The translations under genes and the position numbers were made by a program. From NCBI GenBank assembly GCA_001642005.1, contig LWCA01000606.1:1-22317 (forward strand): a stretch of DNA of 22,317 bases. The letters are read 5' to 3'. This document shows, piece after piece, positions 1 through 8,651 of this stretch. Position 1 is the stretch's first letter, and each line of letters begins with the position of its first letter. The notes under the pieces were generated by a model, which worked only from the letters and a program-made list of their open reading frames with translations, had not been told where the DNA came from and did no database searches. This DNA is from Intoshia linei. Lineage: Eukaryota > Orthonectida > Rhopaluridae.

Positions 1-604
1 AATTTTGGCCTTTGATGTGTGATTCATATCCAAATATCGCAAAAATGGCGATCCGATCTTTACTCTATTTCGCATCAACATTCCTATGTGAATCTGGATT
101 TTCGGCGCTTTTAAATATTAAGAACAAACAACGAAACAAATTGGACGTTGAAGATGATCTTCGTTGTGCACTCTCCAGTACTCCCCATGCATTGAGGAAC
201 TGATAAACAAGAAAATGCCATCTAATTCAAAGTGACGTATAAGTTTTATCTAGGTATGTATTTTATCAAGATATTAAAAATTGTCATAAATTATATATAA
301 AATAATAAATAATATATTTTATTTACTTGTCTACTGCTTAATAATTCCACACCTTTAATTCATTATTTTGAAATTTAAATCAATTTAATTTTATTGTTAC
401 AATGTCCATAATTGTGAGTAATAAATTATTTACTCAAATTCATATCACTATGTTATGAATGCATGCATTACGTAAATGCTTATCTAAATAAATCTCTACT
501 AACGAAACTTGACTGTATATCAAATATTTAGTGGTGGTAGGGGGGAAAATAATATTTTCTAAAACTGAAGGGGTGCATATAAAGTAAATGGTTGAGAACC
601 CCTG
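1..604 (+). mobile_element. 3' portion of a hAT (ZBED5/GTF2IRD2-like) DNA transposon
   Basis: An open frame from base 3 to the stop at 203 gives the C-terminal dimerisation region typical of hAT transposases: FW near the start, then the block around LCESGFSALL (bases 87-116), then NKQRNKLDVEDDLRCALS. This is the ZBED5/GTF2IRD2-like branch. About 400 bp of AT-rich 3' DNA follows and ends at 590-604 in GGTTGAGAACCCCTG, the inverted form of the CAGGGGTTCTCAACC terminus usual for hAT elements. The 5' part lies outside the window. The visible frame has no stop, but whether the whole element is intact cannot be judged. Seen: frame and terminus. Family knowledge: the assignment to hAT. Confidence 0.85.
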
Positions 605-976
605 GATTAAACAATCAATTATGGCTTTCAAATCGGTTTATATTTAATAATTTTGATGATCAGACAATGTCCCTAATAATATTTTTAGTGAATTATTAAA
701 AGAAAGTAAATTTATCATCCTGTACAGTGTACTTTTCTTGCCAATTCTAAAAATTTTATAAAACAATTTGAACAGGTTGAACCAAAATGATTTTAAATTT
801 TACGGATTAAGGGAAACACTAGCTACAAACCCATTAAATTCTTTTTCAAAATCATCCAAATATTCAATTTTTAGATACGTTTAATAAATAATAGTTTATA
901 TGGGTAATTTATTATGGTAAAATTGCATTTGAGTCAGAGTTGTCAGTGATTATAGTATTAATATATTATATTGTAG
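605..976 (+). other. Rest of a G alpha-o intron, no exon seen
   Basis: This stretch lies between the right end of the hAT element and the acceptor (TTGTAG, ending at 976) of the first visible G alpha-o exon. I looked for the preceding conserved G alpha sequence and did not find it. The upstream exons are probably left of the window, which would put the hAT element inside a G alpha-o intron. Confidence 0.5.
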
Positions 977-1910
977 AATCGTATGCAAGAAAGCTTGAAA
1001 TTATTTGATTCCATTTGTAACAATAAATGGTTCACTGAAACATCAATTATACTTTTTATGAATAAAAAGGATTTATTTGAAAAGAAGATTGAAACATCAC
1101 CAATTACTATATGCTTTCCAGAATATACAGGTCATTATTTTTAACTATTGTAACGTAATCAGGGATTGGAAATAATTGATTGCAATCATTTATTTTGTAT
1201 AAACCAATTAATTGTTTGCTAAATATTAATTTTTCATTTAATTGAAAAATGAAAAGATAATTTTTAATTAATTGGCTTTTTCATATAATTGAAAAAATAT
1301 AAATTGAATCTTTTTATTGACGAACGGTTGGATGAAAAAATTAATTAAATTTTTTTATGTATTAATAGTTGAAAAATTAAATTTAATCATTATAGCTATA
1401 ACAATTAATTGTTTTTTTTCAATAATTTTTACCAATTAATTGCAATTAAATTGGTTGCAATCAATTAATTTCAATCCCTGAATGTAATCGTAAACAGTGC
1501 AAATTCGTGCACTGCAAACAACAGTTCCGGTTAATTAACAAATAAAGTACCATATTGCTATTTATTTAGGGTGGTGTATGCAATGTCTTATCTTTTTTGA
1601 GAAAAATTATTCTCACGCACTCAATATAATATTTTAATGAAAATTATGTTTACGATTCAAATTTAATTATTCAGATTCTATATATTTTAAAATGTAGTTA
1701 ATATTTATGTATTTCTTAATAGGATCACAAGTATATGACGAATGCGCGCATTTCATTCAAACACAGTTTGAAAGAAGAAACAAAAGCTCAACAAAAGATA
1801 TATATTGTCACAAAACGTGTGCCACTGATACCAATAATATTCAATTTGTGTTTGACGCAGTAACGGATGTAATTATTGCCAACAATTTAAGAGGTTGTGG
1901 CCTCTATTAA
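977..1910 (+). CDS. GNAO1-like (Galpha-o): G protein alpha-o subunit, last two coding exons (partial)
   Basis: Heterotrimeric G protein alpha subunit of the o class, a membrane-associated GTPase that couples receptors to effectors. Exon 977-1130 starts at codon NRM (phase 0) and contains the G4 nucleotide-binding box NKKD within [12 protein letters not shown], then ITICFPEYT. Exon 1723-1910 completes a split Gly codon (G|GA) and runs [18 protein letters not shown], then the G5 box TCAT as [18 protein letters not shown], ending in NNLRGCGLY. The terminal CGLY and [10 protein letters not shown] are diagnostic for alpha-o rather than alpha-i, -q or -s; the Cys at -4 is the residue ADP-ribosylated in the Gi/o class. 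The stop is at 1908-1910. The intron 1131-1722 holds a hAT MITE. 113 residues are visible of about 354 usual for the family; the rest is upstream. Conservation is high, so the gene looks functional. Confidence 0.95.
1160..1480. mobile_element. 321-bp hAT-type MITE in the G alpha-o intron
   Basis: The left end CAGGGATTGGAAATAATTGA (1160-1179) is mirrored by the right end, which reads CAGGGATTGAAATTAATTGA on the other strand (from 1480). The terminal inverted repeat continues imperfectly for 25 bp or more. An 8-bp target duplication flanks it: AACGTAAT at 1152-1159 and AATGTAAT at 1481-1488 (7 of 8 identical). The interior is rich in CAATTAATTG palindromes and has no coding capacity. The 8-bp duplication and CAGGG terminus place it with hAT-mobilised elements. 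Confidence 0.85.
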
Positions 1911-2070
1911 GCAATTAATGGAAGTTAATTATACATTTTGACCCAGTAGCTTGTATTTAATGACAATTCTGTAAAACCTTACATTAAATTTACCACTTTT
2001 GGTAAATATTTCTATATCAATCTTGTATGTATTTTTGTGGTTGTCAAAGCTTTATCGTTGTCAAATTTGT

Positions 2071-2076
2071 AATAAA
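2071..2076 (+). promoter_or_regulatory. Candidate poly(A) signal for G alpha-o
   Basis: AATAAA lies 160 bp after the G alpha-o stop and just before the next transposon relic. The position is reasonable, but in such AT-rich DNA the hexamer is not decisive. Confidence 0.3.
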
Positions 2077-2106
2077 TGTTCATAATTTCTAATTGTATAA
2101 GTAGAG

Positions 2107-2448
2107 TAGTGCTCCCCAACGTGCTGAGAGTAACGCATGATTTAAAAAAGAGATTTACGAGTATATATTCGGATATAGGTATTAAATTGGTAAATAGGAA
2201 GAGGTCAAAATTGGATGTGAACAACCGAGGAATAATGCGATTAAGATTGAATAAACTAATAGAAATTGATTACCATTCATTGTGCAACAAACATCAATGC
2301 CAAGGCAGTCACTAACTAGTATAAATTTAAATAAATAAAACATTTTACTGTAAATAAAAGTAGATATTTTAAGGTTTTTTAAAATGGGCCATGGAATTTT
2401 AGGCAAAACTTTTTTTGGGCTTGGCCTGAAAAAGGTTGAGAAACGCTG
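2107..2448 (+). pseudogene. Degenerate hAT transposase C-terminus between hAT-like ends
   Basis: A frame up to 2315 retains a decayed hAT dimerisation segment: KLVNRKRSKLDVNN followed by LRLNKLI and the typical final NKHQCQGSH. It ends with the right terminus GGTTGAGAAACGCTG at 2434-2448. The left limit, near 2107, reads TAGTGCTCCCCAAC, which resembles CAGTGGTTCCCAAC but is weak, and no matching 8-bp duplication is visible. This is probably an internally deleted element carrying only the transposase tail. Confidence 0.6.
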
Positions 2449-2557
2449 ATTTAACATGTATAATTATATTATATATGATACTCATTGGCGACTCATCATT
2501 GAGGGCTGTAGTCCACCACAATTTTGATACATATACAACAATTATAAGTATATAGAC
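2449..2557. other. Spacer between hAT relics
   Basis: About 110 bp of AT-rich DNA between the two hAT termini. Nothing recognisable is seen. Confidence 0.4.
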
Positions 2558-3640
2558 CAGTGGTTTTCAATTTTTTTGTTGTCGCGACCATATTATAAAC
2601 ATAAAAATTTTTCTAATTTAGTGTGGTAAAGAATTATTTACTCACTTATTAATATGCCCGTAACTTTTGACTCAATGAAGATATTTCAAAATAATGTATA
2701 TCATTCGAGAATAAAATACTACTTCCGTATTCTTAAACTAGTTTTTTTTTTTCATTCTTAATTGATCACCATTTAATTAATTATATTCCCAGAAATATTT
2801 TATGATAAACAAATATTTACTCATTTTTAAAAAGTTTAAATTGGGACATCAAAACGTACTTTTATTTTAAATTTTGATTCAAATATGATTCTGTTCATCC
2901 GTCATGGTCAAAAATGCAAGTGATTTCAAACGAGGTATGATAATTAGTTACCATAAAGAGGATTATTCAGGTAGGGAAATTGCTAAAAAAATAGGTGAAA
3001 CGTGTGCTACTGAAACTTTAAAAAGATCTGGAAGACTTATAAAAGCTAATTCGACATTATTAAACTATATTGAAACTGAAGCTTTAAATAATAGTAGAAT
3101 TTCTTCTCGAAAGATGTCGAAAAAAGTGGAAGAAAAGTTCAATATCAATGTTTCTTATAATTCAGTTAGAAAATTAGAAAATTACTAAAAACATATTCAG
3201 TTTTTATATTCACGAGCACTGCTCAGTACAATGTATTATTATAATAACTAAATTTATTTTTCATGTGAAATTTTAGTTGCATTTAAGCTACAATTATTGA
3301 TATTGGCAGAGTATGCAATAAGGCCAGCCTCATATCATTTTTATCATTCAATCTGTTTATTGACTTTGTTTTTATATGAACAAGCGTATAAAATTTTGAT
3401 TTACACAGATAAATTGAAAAGATAATAGCAATCTCAAAGCAATCGAAATACATTTGGATATAAATCAATCATATTCTACCAAAAAGTACTTTGGTTTTTC
3501 ATAGATAATATTCGTGCAGTGCAATCATTTATTAAATCTATTACTTCATCCTGTAATTTATCGGGAATAGTTTTATATATTGAGTGAAGAATAACATTTA
3601 AAATTGTAATACAGAATGTAAAAATATTTCCGTAACATCA
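2558..3640 (-). mobile_element. Minus-strand hAT relic with a terminus at 2558, split by a Tc1 fragment
   Basis: On the minus strand, from about 3590 down to 3290, a broken frame reads PDKLQDEVIDLINDC, then QSTFW, a stop, DLYPNVFRLL, another stop, and then (after a frameshift) FSIYLCKSKF and HIKTKSINRLNDKNDMRLAL. These are successive blocks of a hAT C-terminus. The + strand sequence at 2558 begins CAGTGGTTTTCAA, which would be this element's 3' end. The region between (2904-3188) holds a Tc1 transposase fragment, so it may be a nested insertion. At least two in-frame stops and a frameshift mark it as dead. The left terminus was assigned by position and orientation only. Confidence 0.65.
2904..3188 (+). 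pseudogene. Tc1/mariner transposase N-terminal fragment
   Basis: The frame reads DFKRGMIISYHKEDYSGREI near the start and RISSRKMSKKVEEKFNINVS near the end, the two helix-turn-helix parts of the paired-like DNA-binding domain of Tc1-type transposases. The linker between them (GETCATETLKRSGRL) is shorter than usual, which suggests an internal deletion. The frame stops after 94 residues, with no DDE catalytic domain. Only the DNA-binding half survives, so it cannot transpose by itself. Confidence 0.8.
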
Positions 3641-3927
3641 TTACTGTCAATATATGTATAAACATTATGTATTAAAAAAAATGACGAAAATATGAAATAA
3701 TTATAACCGATTGCAAGTTCCAATTTGGCACCAGTGCGAATGTTACCTGAATAAATGTAGATAATAACTTTAAAAAATGAATCGATGTTATTGACTTGTA
3801 ATTATATTTTGAACAAACATGTAAGTTACATAATGTAACGTAAAATAATGAATGAAAATACGACAAAATATGGAAAATTTAATGACAGAACAATAAACAA
3901 AAATAAAAAATATGCAACGTGAATATA
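3641..3927. other. AT-rich stretch, nothing recognised
   Basis: This lies between the hAT relic and the 3' end of the minus-strand gene at 3928. It probably includes that gene's 3' untranslated region. Short open frames here show no protein-like composition. Confidence 0.4.
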
Positions 3928-5217
3928 TTAGAAATTTCTGAGAGTAGCAAACTGAATTTTTTGCTTGGGTTTCATTGTAGTACACGCCACATACTTGCTT
4001 GGCAAGCTGGGTAAAATGAGTTTTTTTCTAGGATTTTCATCTAGACACATAAACTGTAAATTATTATTATTCAACAAGGCAGACATCCTGTAATTTGTTG
4101 GTAAATTTGAATTTGAAGAATATTCTTGTTTGTTATTCAAATTTGACATTCTGGAATTGAAAATATTACCTGACAAACGATTAATAGTTTTACCAATATA
4201 AATTTTTCGATTTTGCTTGAGTAATTGAGAAAAGTTTACAATTTGATACTTAGTTTTATTAGAAATGGGCAAACTGTCTCTTTGAGAATTATTCACGATA
4301 TTAAAAATATCGTATGAACTCTGACTCATTTCAGTTTTGAATATAGTAGAGTTAAAATTTTGCATATCGGAAGAACGTTTCGGACTGAATTTACCCGATA
4401 AACTAAATTCCAGACAACCTCTACTAAAACACATACAAAACTGATTTGAAAAATCTTGTCGTTGACGACAATTGCTGCAAATATTCCGATCTTCCCAACC
4501 ATCTGTAGATTCAACATATTTATCAACCCTCGGATTATCATTAAAGCTAATTTCTTCACTTTGATAAACAGATAAATTAGTCATGGACTGATCGTCGTGC
4601 AAAATCATTTGCTCAAGGTCATTAGTCTGCAAAGAAGAACTTCGGATAGTATCTGCTGCATTACTAAGTTTACAAATGCGATTAGGTGTGTGGATTTCAT
4701 CCCCACACAGAGACCAATTTTCATTAGATTCAATGCTATTTCCAAAAACAATTTTGTCAAATTCATTTATTTCAAAATCAGCATTATTCGAAGTTTCATT
4801 AATGGAATCTCGAACTTTTTCCATTTTGCTAATTTTAAATTTCAGAAAACGCCTTTTGAATATATTTTTACTCTTCACATTCATCTTTGGTTTATTTTTA
4901 GGTGAAGGCATATAAACGCACGATTCTTCTTCTTTGAATTCAACATTTTCGTTGAATTGGACTCTCTTGGCAGCTAAAGTTTTAAAATTTTTACGACTGG
5001 GCTGTGACGGTCGATGAGTGATTGTACAAAGACTATTCCGTTTTTGATCATTTTTAGAAACTATAAATAAACTGTTTCGTCGACTTTGTATAGTATTATT
5101 TTTTAATAACCCTTTGTTTTCTATATCAATTTTAATGCATTTACGAGGTAAAATTACATTTTCCACTACAGTATCATCGTTCGTTTTATTGTCCGTAGAG
5201 TTCAATATCTTGTTCAT
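3928..5217 (-). CDS. Unrecognised basic Ser/Asn-rich protein with an RVxF-type motif
   Basis: A single long open exon; the first in-frame ATG is at 5215-5217, giving 429 aa. I do not recognise the family. The frame stays open upstream to about 5335 and a possible acceptor (TTTTAG) lies at 5328-5333, so the true protein may start in an upstream exon that I could not find. The sequence looks disordered: rich in Asn, Ser and Lys, with basophilic-kinase-like sites (RRNSL, KRNSL) and SP/TP sites (MPSPK, FSPKR, HTPNR). AKRVQFNENVEF at about residues 83-94 fits the RVxF protein phosphatase 1 docking motif. A Cys cluster at about residues 247-268 (CSNC, CMC, C) could bind a metal. A mitotic or phosphatase-linked role is conceivable, but that is inference only. 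The length of open frame in 75% AT DNA makes it a real gene. Confidence 0.75.
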   Translation of the reverse strand: MNKILNSTDNKTNDDTVVENVILPRKCIKIDIENKGLLKNNTIQSRRNSLFIVSKNDQKRNSLCTITHRPSQPSRKNFKTLAAKRVQFNENVEFKEEESCVYMPSPKNKPKMNVKSKNIFKRRFLKFKISKMEKVRDSINETSNNADFEINEFDKIVFGNSIESNENWSLCGDEIHTPNRICKLSNAADTIRSSSLQTNDLEQMILHDDQSMTNLSVYQSEEISFNDNPRVDKYVESTDGWEDRNICSNCRQRQDFSNQFCMCFSRGCLEFSLSGKFSPKRSSDMQNFNSTIFKTEMSQSSYDIFNIVNNSQRDSLPISNKTKYQIVNFSQLLKQNRKIYIGKTINRLSGNIFNSRMSNLNNKQEYSSNSNLPTNYRMSALLNNNNLQFMCLDENPRKKLILPSLPSKYVACTTMKPKQKIQFATLRNF

Positions 5218-6386
5218 TTTTCGTAGATTGCTACTACGTTGTACCAAAATTTTATTTTCACGTTTTTCAAGTTTGCCACTCGGCTCATTGTCCCTTTTTG
5301 AAGATTTCCTGAATGAATCATGGATTTCTAAAATTTACTTATTATTTATTTTTATTCGTGTCATTACTTTTCAAAAATTTCATTTCAACAATTGTATATC
5401 AAAATTATATCAAAGTAAATATTGGAGGCTTTTATACAAATATTAATGTACACACTTTAATTAAGAATTTTCTCTTCAATTTTGTTCTCAGTTTTCGAAA
5501 GTGTCATTGAGTTTTACTTGTTTGTTACATTTATTTCACAAAGTTCTTGTTTAAATATTAGCTTTTTATAAAAATTTAATTACATTGCAATTTTAAATCT
5601 AACTTTTTTTATTTTCTGGTAGTTACAATCTGATCAAACAAATTAAAATATATAATATGATTCAAGTATACGTCTTCAAAAACTATCAAAATTCTTGAAA
5701 AAAAATACAATTTTTTCGTTTTTATTTTCAAATGTATTATTTATTTATTATTATGTAGAGAAATTTCTTTCATTTTGTGTTGACGTAGGTTGAACGGTCA
5801 TAAGATTTCCTTTAATTTTAACAATCTTGATGATAGCGTTCCACTTCGTAACAACTCATAATATTTTTCAAAATAATATTGGAAAAAGAGGATGATTCCC
5901 TCAAGGGTTAGTAATTTGTGGTTTGATGAAGTAGATTTTTTTCATAAGATTTCGTAAAATCGGATTTTTGAAAAGAATAAAGGTGTAAGTCAATTTTTCC
6001 ATGAGGGCTTGAAATAGTATTTTTGATTAAATTGTATTAGTGGTGGGATTTTTGAAATGGTAAATATAATATAATCATATTTTCATAGTAATAACAAACA
6101 TAAATCAAATACAGGTATATCTCAATTTTTTTCTGGAAATCGTAAAAATCACGGAAATTATTAAATATCCCGGGAATTTTGTCCCGGCACAATCACTATT
6201 GAGACACGGTACACGGTATTGAGATTATATCGTTATAGAAACGATTATACAATAAACGTTAATATATACAGTAAAATAACGAAAAAACGAGAATTCAACG
6301 AACCAAAACAATATAATAAAATAAAATTAATATAATTATTATCTTAAGAATACAAACTTCTTCTACTTCAAAGAAAGTTCACTTAT

Positions 6387-6407
6387 TATAGTGATTATAT
6401 CACTATA
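6387..6407. repeat. Perfect inverted repeat, 9-bp arms
   Basis: TATAGTGAT, a 3-base loop, then ATCACTATA. No associated gene. It may be part of a decayed MITE. Confidence 0.6.
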
Positions 6408-6761
6408 CAAACAACTAAGAATTGTTTTCATTTTTTATTTATTTGTAGAAATCGAATTATTTACAATTTTTCTGTGAAATTTAATCTTGATCACTTTTTG
6501 ACTTTCTTCACTTTTTGTTCGCCATTTTCTATAAAAAATTGTTATGCTTTAAAAAGTTAACTATATTACAAATCGTATGTAAACTTTGAATTAGTTGTTG
6601 TAAATGATGATAGAATGAATTATGAAGTAGGATTAATGATAAAGTAAAATATAGAATGAACTAATTTATAGTAAACTAGTGCTACCATATTTTTGTATAA
6701 AATTTAAGTTAAATTTTAACACATTTTGACTAATTTTTTTTTAATAATTTTTTAAATTTGT

Positions 6762-6784
6762 GGCGGTATTGAGAGGCCTCACTG
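6762..6784. mobile_element. Pogo/Tigger-like terminus, single end
   Basis: Read on the minus strand, it starts CAGTGAGGCCTCTCAATACC and is bordered by TA at 6785-6786, as expected of pogo/Tigger-type elements, which insert at TA. A related string (CGGTATTGAG) occurs at about 6212, but I found no proper partner end in inverted orientation. It is probably a decayed or deleted copy. Confidence 0.5.
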
Positions 6785-6915
6785 TATATATGTAAGTATT
6801 TTACATAATGTTAATATTATGTACTTTTTTACATAAAAACAGTACGAAGCAAAAGTATTATTATGTTAAAACAAGTCAATTTTAATATTATATATTTTAA
6901 ATTAAAGAGAATTGA

Positions 6916-6944
6916 GTGTATAATATACAGTGTATATTATACAC
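6916..6944. repeat. Perfect 13-bp-arm hairpin in the RBX1 3' flank
   Basis: GTGTATAATATAC, a 3-base loop, then GTATATTATACAC. An overlapping second palindrome (TACAGTGTAT, ATT, ATACACTGTA) shares the same bases, so two alternative hairpins are possible. It lies 40-68 bp past the RBX1 stop and just beyond a candidate AATAAA signal (minus strand, 6959-6964), at or near the expected cleavage site. Confidence 0.7.
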
Positions 6945-6983
6945 TGTATATGGTAATTTTTATTTAAATTTCTATTATACAAT

Positions 6984-8101
6984 CTACCTTCCAAATCTTT
7001 GGTATTCCCAGTCCTTGTTATCAAGTGGGCATCTACAATATACATTATAAATAAATACAATAAGGGTAATTTTTATTAATCCAAAATTACAAAAAATTGA
7101 CTTAATGAATGGTAAAATGGACAAAAATTGACTCTGCAATATTTTTCAAGAAAAAATACGATTAAAAAAGAATAATAAATTAATAATAAACTCTGAAGGA
7201 AGAGAATAACCTATATGCATGAAAAGTTTCTTTAGTGTGATCATTTAATTTCAGGAATTAAAAACTTTTCAGTCAGCAGTTGGGTTTCTAATCAATTTTG
7301 TATGGTTCGCAGTGTTTCGATGAGAACTTCTATGATGATATTTTACATTATACAAATTTCACCTAGTTCGTAAGTGTGTCGCACTAATCGATTATTCTGG
7401 AGGCTTGAGGTGCGCAGAATTAACTGAGTTGCAAGTAAACGATGTAGTAATGCGACCAATTGAGATAAAATTCTTTTTGATGAATGTACGTTAATAAATT
7501 TAATAACTATTTTTATTATGTAAATGAGCAGTGCAAGGAATAAAATTTTTTCAGTTGGAATAAGAGTAAAACTAAAAGGACAGGAATGATGAAATAATCG
7601 TGTTTACATTTTCATATTTTTTTCAAATATCAAAAAGTATTTTTCACCTTCAGGATTATTGGTGATGGTCATCACTTTCCTGAAAAAATATTCAAATTGG
7701 TTGAGTTTGGACCACCCTGCCCTACATTATAAATAAATTTTTACTGACACAATACAAAATTAGTCAATTTCTATCGTGAGTCACGATTCGTGACACCAAA
7801 ATGTATTCTGTGCCCCCAACGGTCTTAATAAAAAGTTGGAAAATTACACTTGTCTAGTTTTGAGCCATCTCGATATACAGTGGTAATGAAATGCATGATT
7901 GCAGACTCCCCATGTGACATTACATTCCTCCTGTTTTATGTCTTTACTATTTAAATTAGCTTGACATTCAATACATAAATCCATAATATTATTTCGGCAA
8001 ATGGCACAATTGTCGACTACTATATCCCAAGACCATAAAGCTACAGAATTCCACTTTTTAATTTCAAATCGTTTTTTTGGTTTTTGAGTAGTTTCGCTCA
8101 T
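6984..8101 (-). CDS. RBX1: RBX1/ROC1, RING-H2 subunit of cullin-RING ubiquitin ligases
   Basis: RBX1 binds the cullin C-terminus and recruits the ubiquitin-charged E2; it also helps attach NEDD8 to cullins. Exon 1 (8101 down to 7848) starts at ATG with [20 protein letters not shown]; exon 2 (7032 down to 6984) completes a split Val codon (GT|A) and reads [15 protein letters not shown], then stop. The product is 100 aa (human 108, with a longer N-terminal tail). The cullin-binding strand [17 protein letters not shown] is intact. All twelve zinc ligands are present: C32, C35, C43, C46, C60, C67, H69, H72, H74, C75, C86 and D89. The donor GTAATT follows CAAGT; the acceptor is TTGTAG. Without splicing, the frame stops at once (GTG TAA) and loses C86 and D89. 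The 815-bp intron holds a recombinase fragment and a hairpin repeat. RBX1 is head to head with XPF. Confidence 0.96.
7339..7494 (+). pseudogene. Tyrosine-recombinase fragment (box I) inside the RBX1 intron
   Basis: A 51-codon frame, antisense to RBX1, reads [20 protein letters not shown] followed by NDVV. This matches the region around the first catalytic Arg of tyrosine recombinases (the GLR-x-x-EL box) as found in Crypton, DIRS/Ngaro and related animal mobile elements. Two stops sit just before it and a stop ends it; the second Arg, the His and the Tyr nucleophile are absent. It is a dead fragment of a mobile element. The superfamily cannot be told from so short a piece. Confidence 0.65.
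7613..7713 (-). repeat. 101-bp hairpin repeat, copy 1 (RBX1 intron)
   Basis: This segment is identical, base for base, to the reverse complement of 18870-18970. Its centre can fold: TTCAGG pairs with CCTGAA, and GTGATG with CATCAC. On the minus strand the flank reads CAGGGTGGTCC, and the other copy ends in an AGGGTGATCAC-like border, so a short non-autonomous element of about 120-130 bp with AGGGTG ends is likely. Confidence 0.8.
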
Positions 8102-8651
8102 AATTTGTATATTTCAAATAAAATTAAATTTGCAATCTTATCGACATGTCTTGGTAATTGTGAAAACAAAGTTCAACATTATAATTAATTCAATTTACAA
8201 ATTCAATTTAATTACATCAATTCAATTGGTCTCAGTTTATAAATTTATTCAGGTTAGCATGCCGCCCACTATGTAATCCGTATTTGTGATTTTCATGAAT
8301 GGCAGATGCAGAATTTAAACGATCCGATTCAAATATTAACTACTGGTCGTGTTTAGAATGTATAATTGTCATACGTGATTCTAAGATTATATTGACGAGA
8401 TTTAGAAAATTTTAATTCGTCTTAAAGTTAAGAATCAAAATTATAGATTGGTGTTCCAGTCTGGAAAATAGACTAGAAGTCTGTTAGTGGATTTAATTTA
8501 AAAATTATATATTTTATATTATTACATTATTATTATCATTATTATTATTTTGTATTATTATTAAAATTATTATTTATATTTTATAAATTTAAATTTATAA
8601 AAAACTTTATTTTTCATTTTACTTTTTTTGTCTAATTTACTGTAAATCGAA
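8102..8651. promoter_or_regulatory. Divergent RBX1-XPF intergenic region, likely shared promoter
   Basis: The 550 bp between the two start codons must hold both promoters. No TATA box or named site can be assigned with confidence in this AT-rich DNA. It contains an (ATT)n-rich tract near 8517-8580. A short + frame from the ATG at about 8298 (39 codons) has no match that I recognise. Confidence 0.55.
8517..8580. repeat. ATT-rich microsatellite
   Basis: Imperfect runs of ATT/TTA trinucleotides, interrupted, 70-135 bp upstream of the XPF start codon. Confidence 0.7.

Larger units (their letters stand above)
5328..6983. other. 1.65-kb AT-rich intergenic region
   Basis: No convincing exon on either strand. 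It may contain the promoter or first exons of the minus-strand gene at 3928. It holds short perfect inverted repeats (6387-6407 and 6916-6944), a pogo-like terminus at 6762-6784, and a segment near 6166-6190 with CCCGGGAATTTTGTCCCGG. Confidence 0.5.

Noticed and set aside
4597-5446. Several + strand frames
   Set aside because: Shadows of the minus-strand gene at 3928-5217.
5800-5960. Two overlapping minus-strand frames (LLRSGTLSSRLLKLKEI and NAIIKIVKIKGNLMTV)
   Set aside because: Faintly like a hAT internal block, but short, in different frames and without supporting neighbours.
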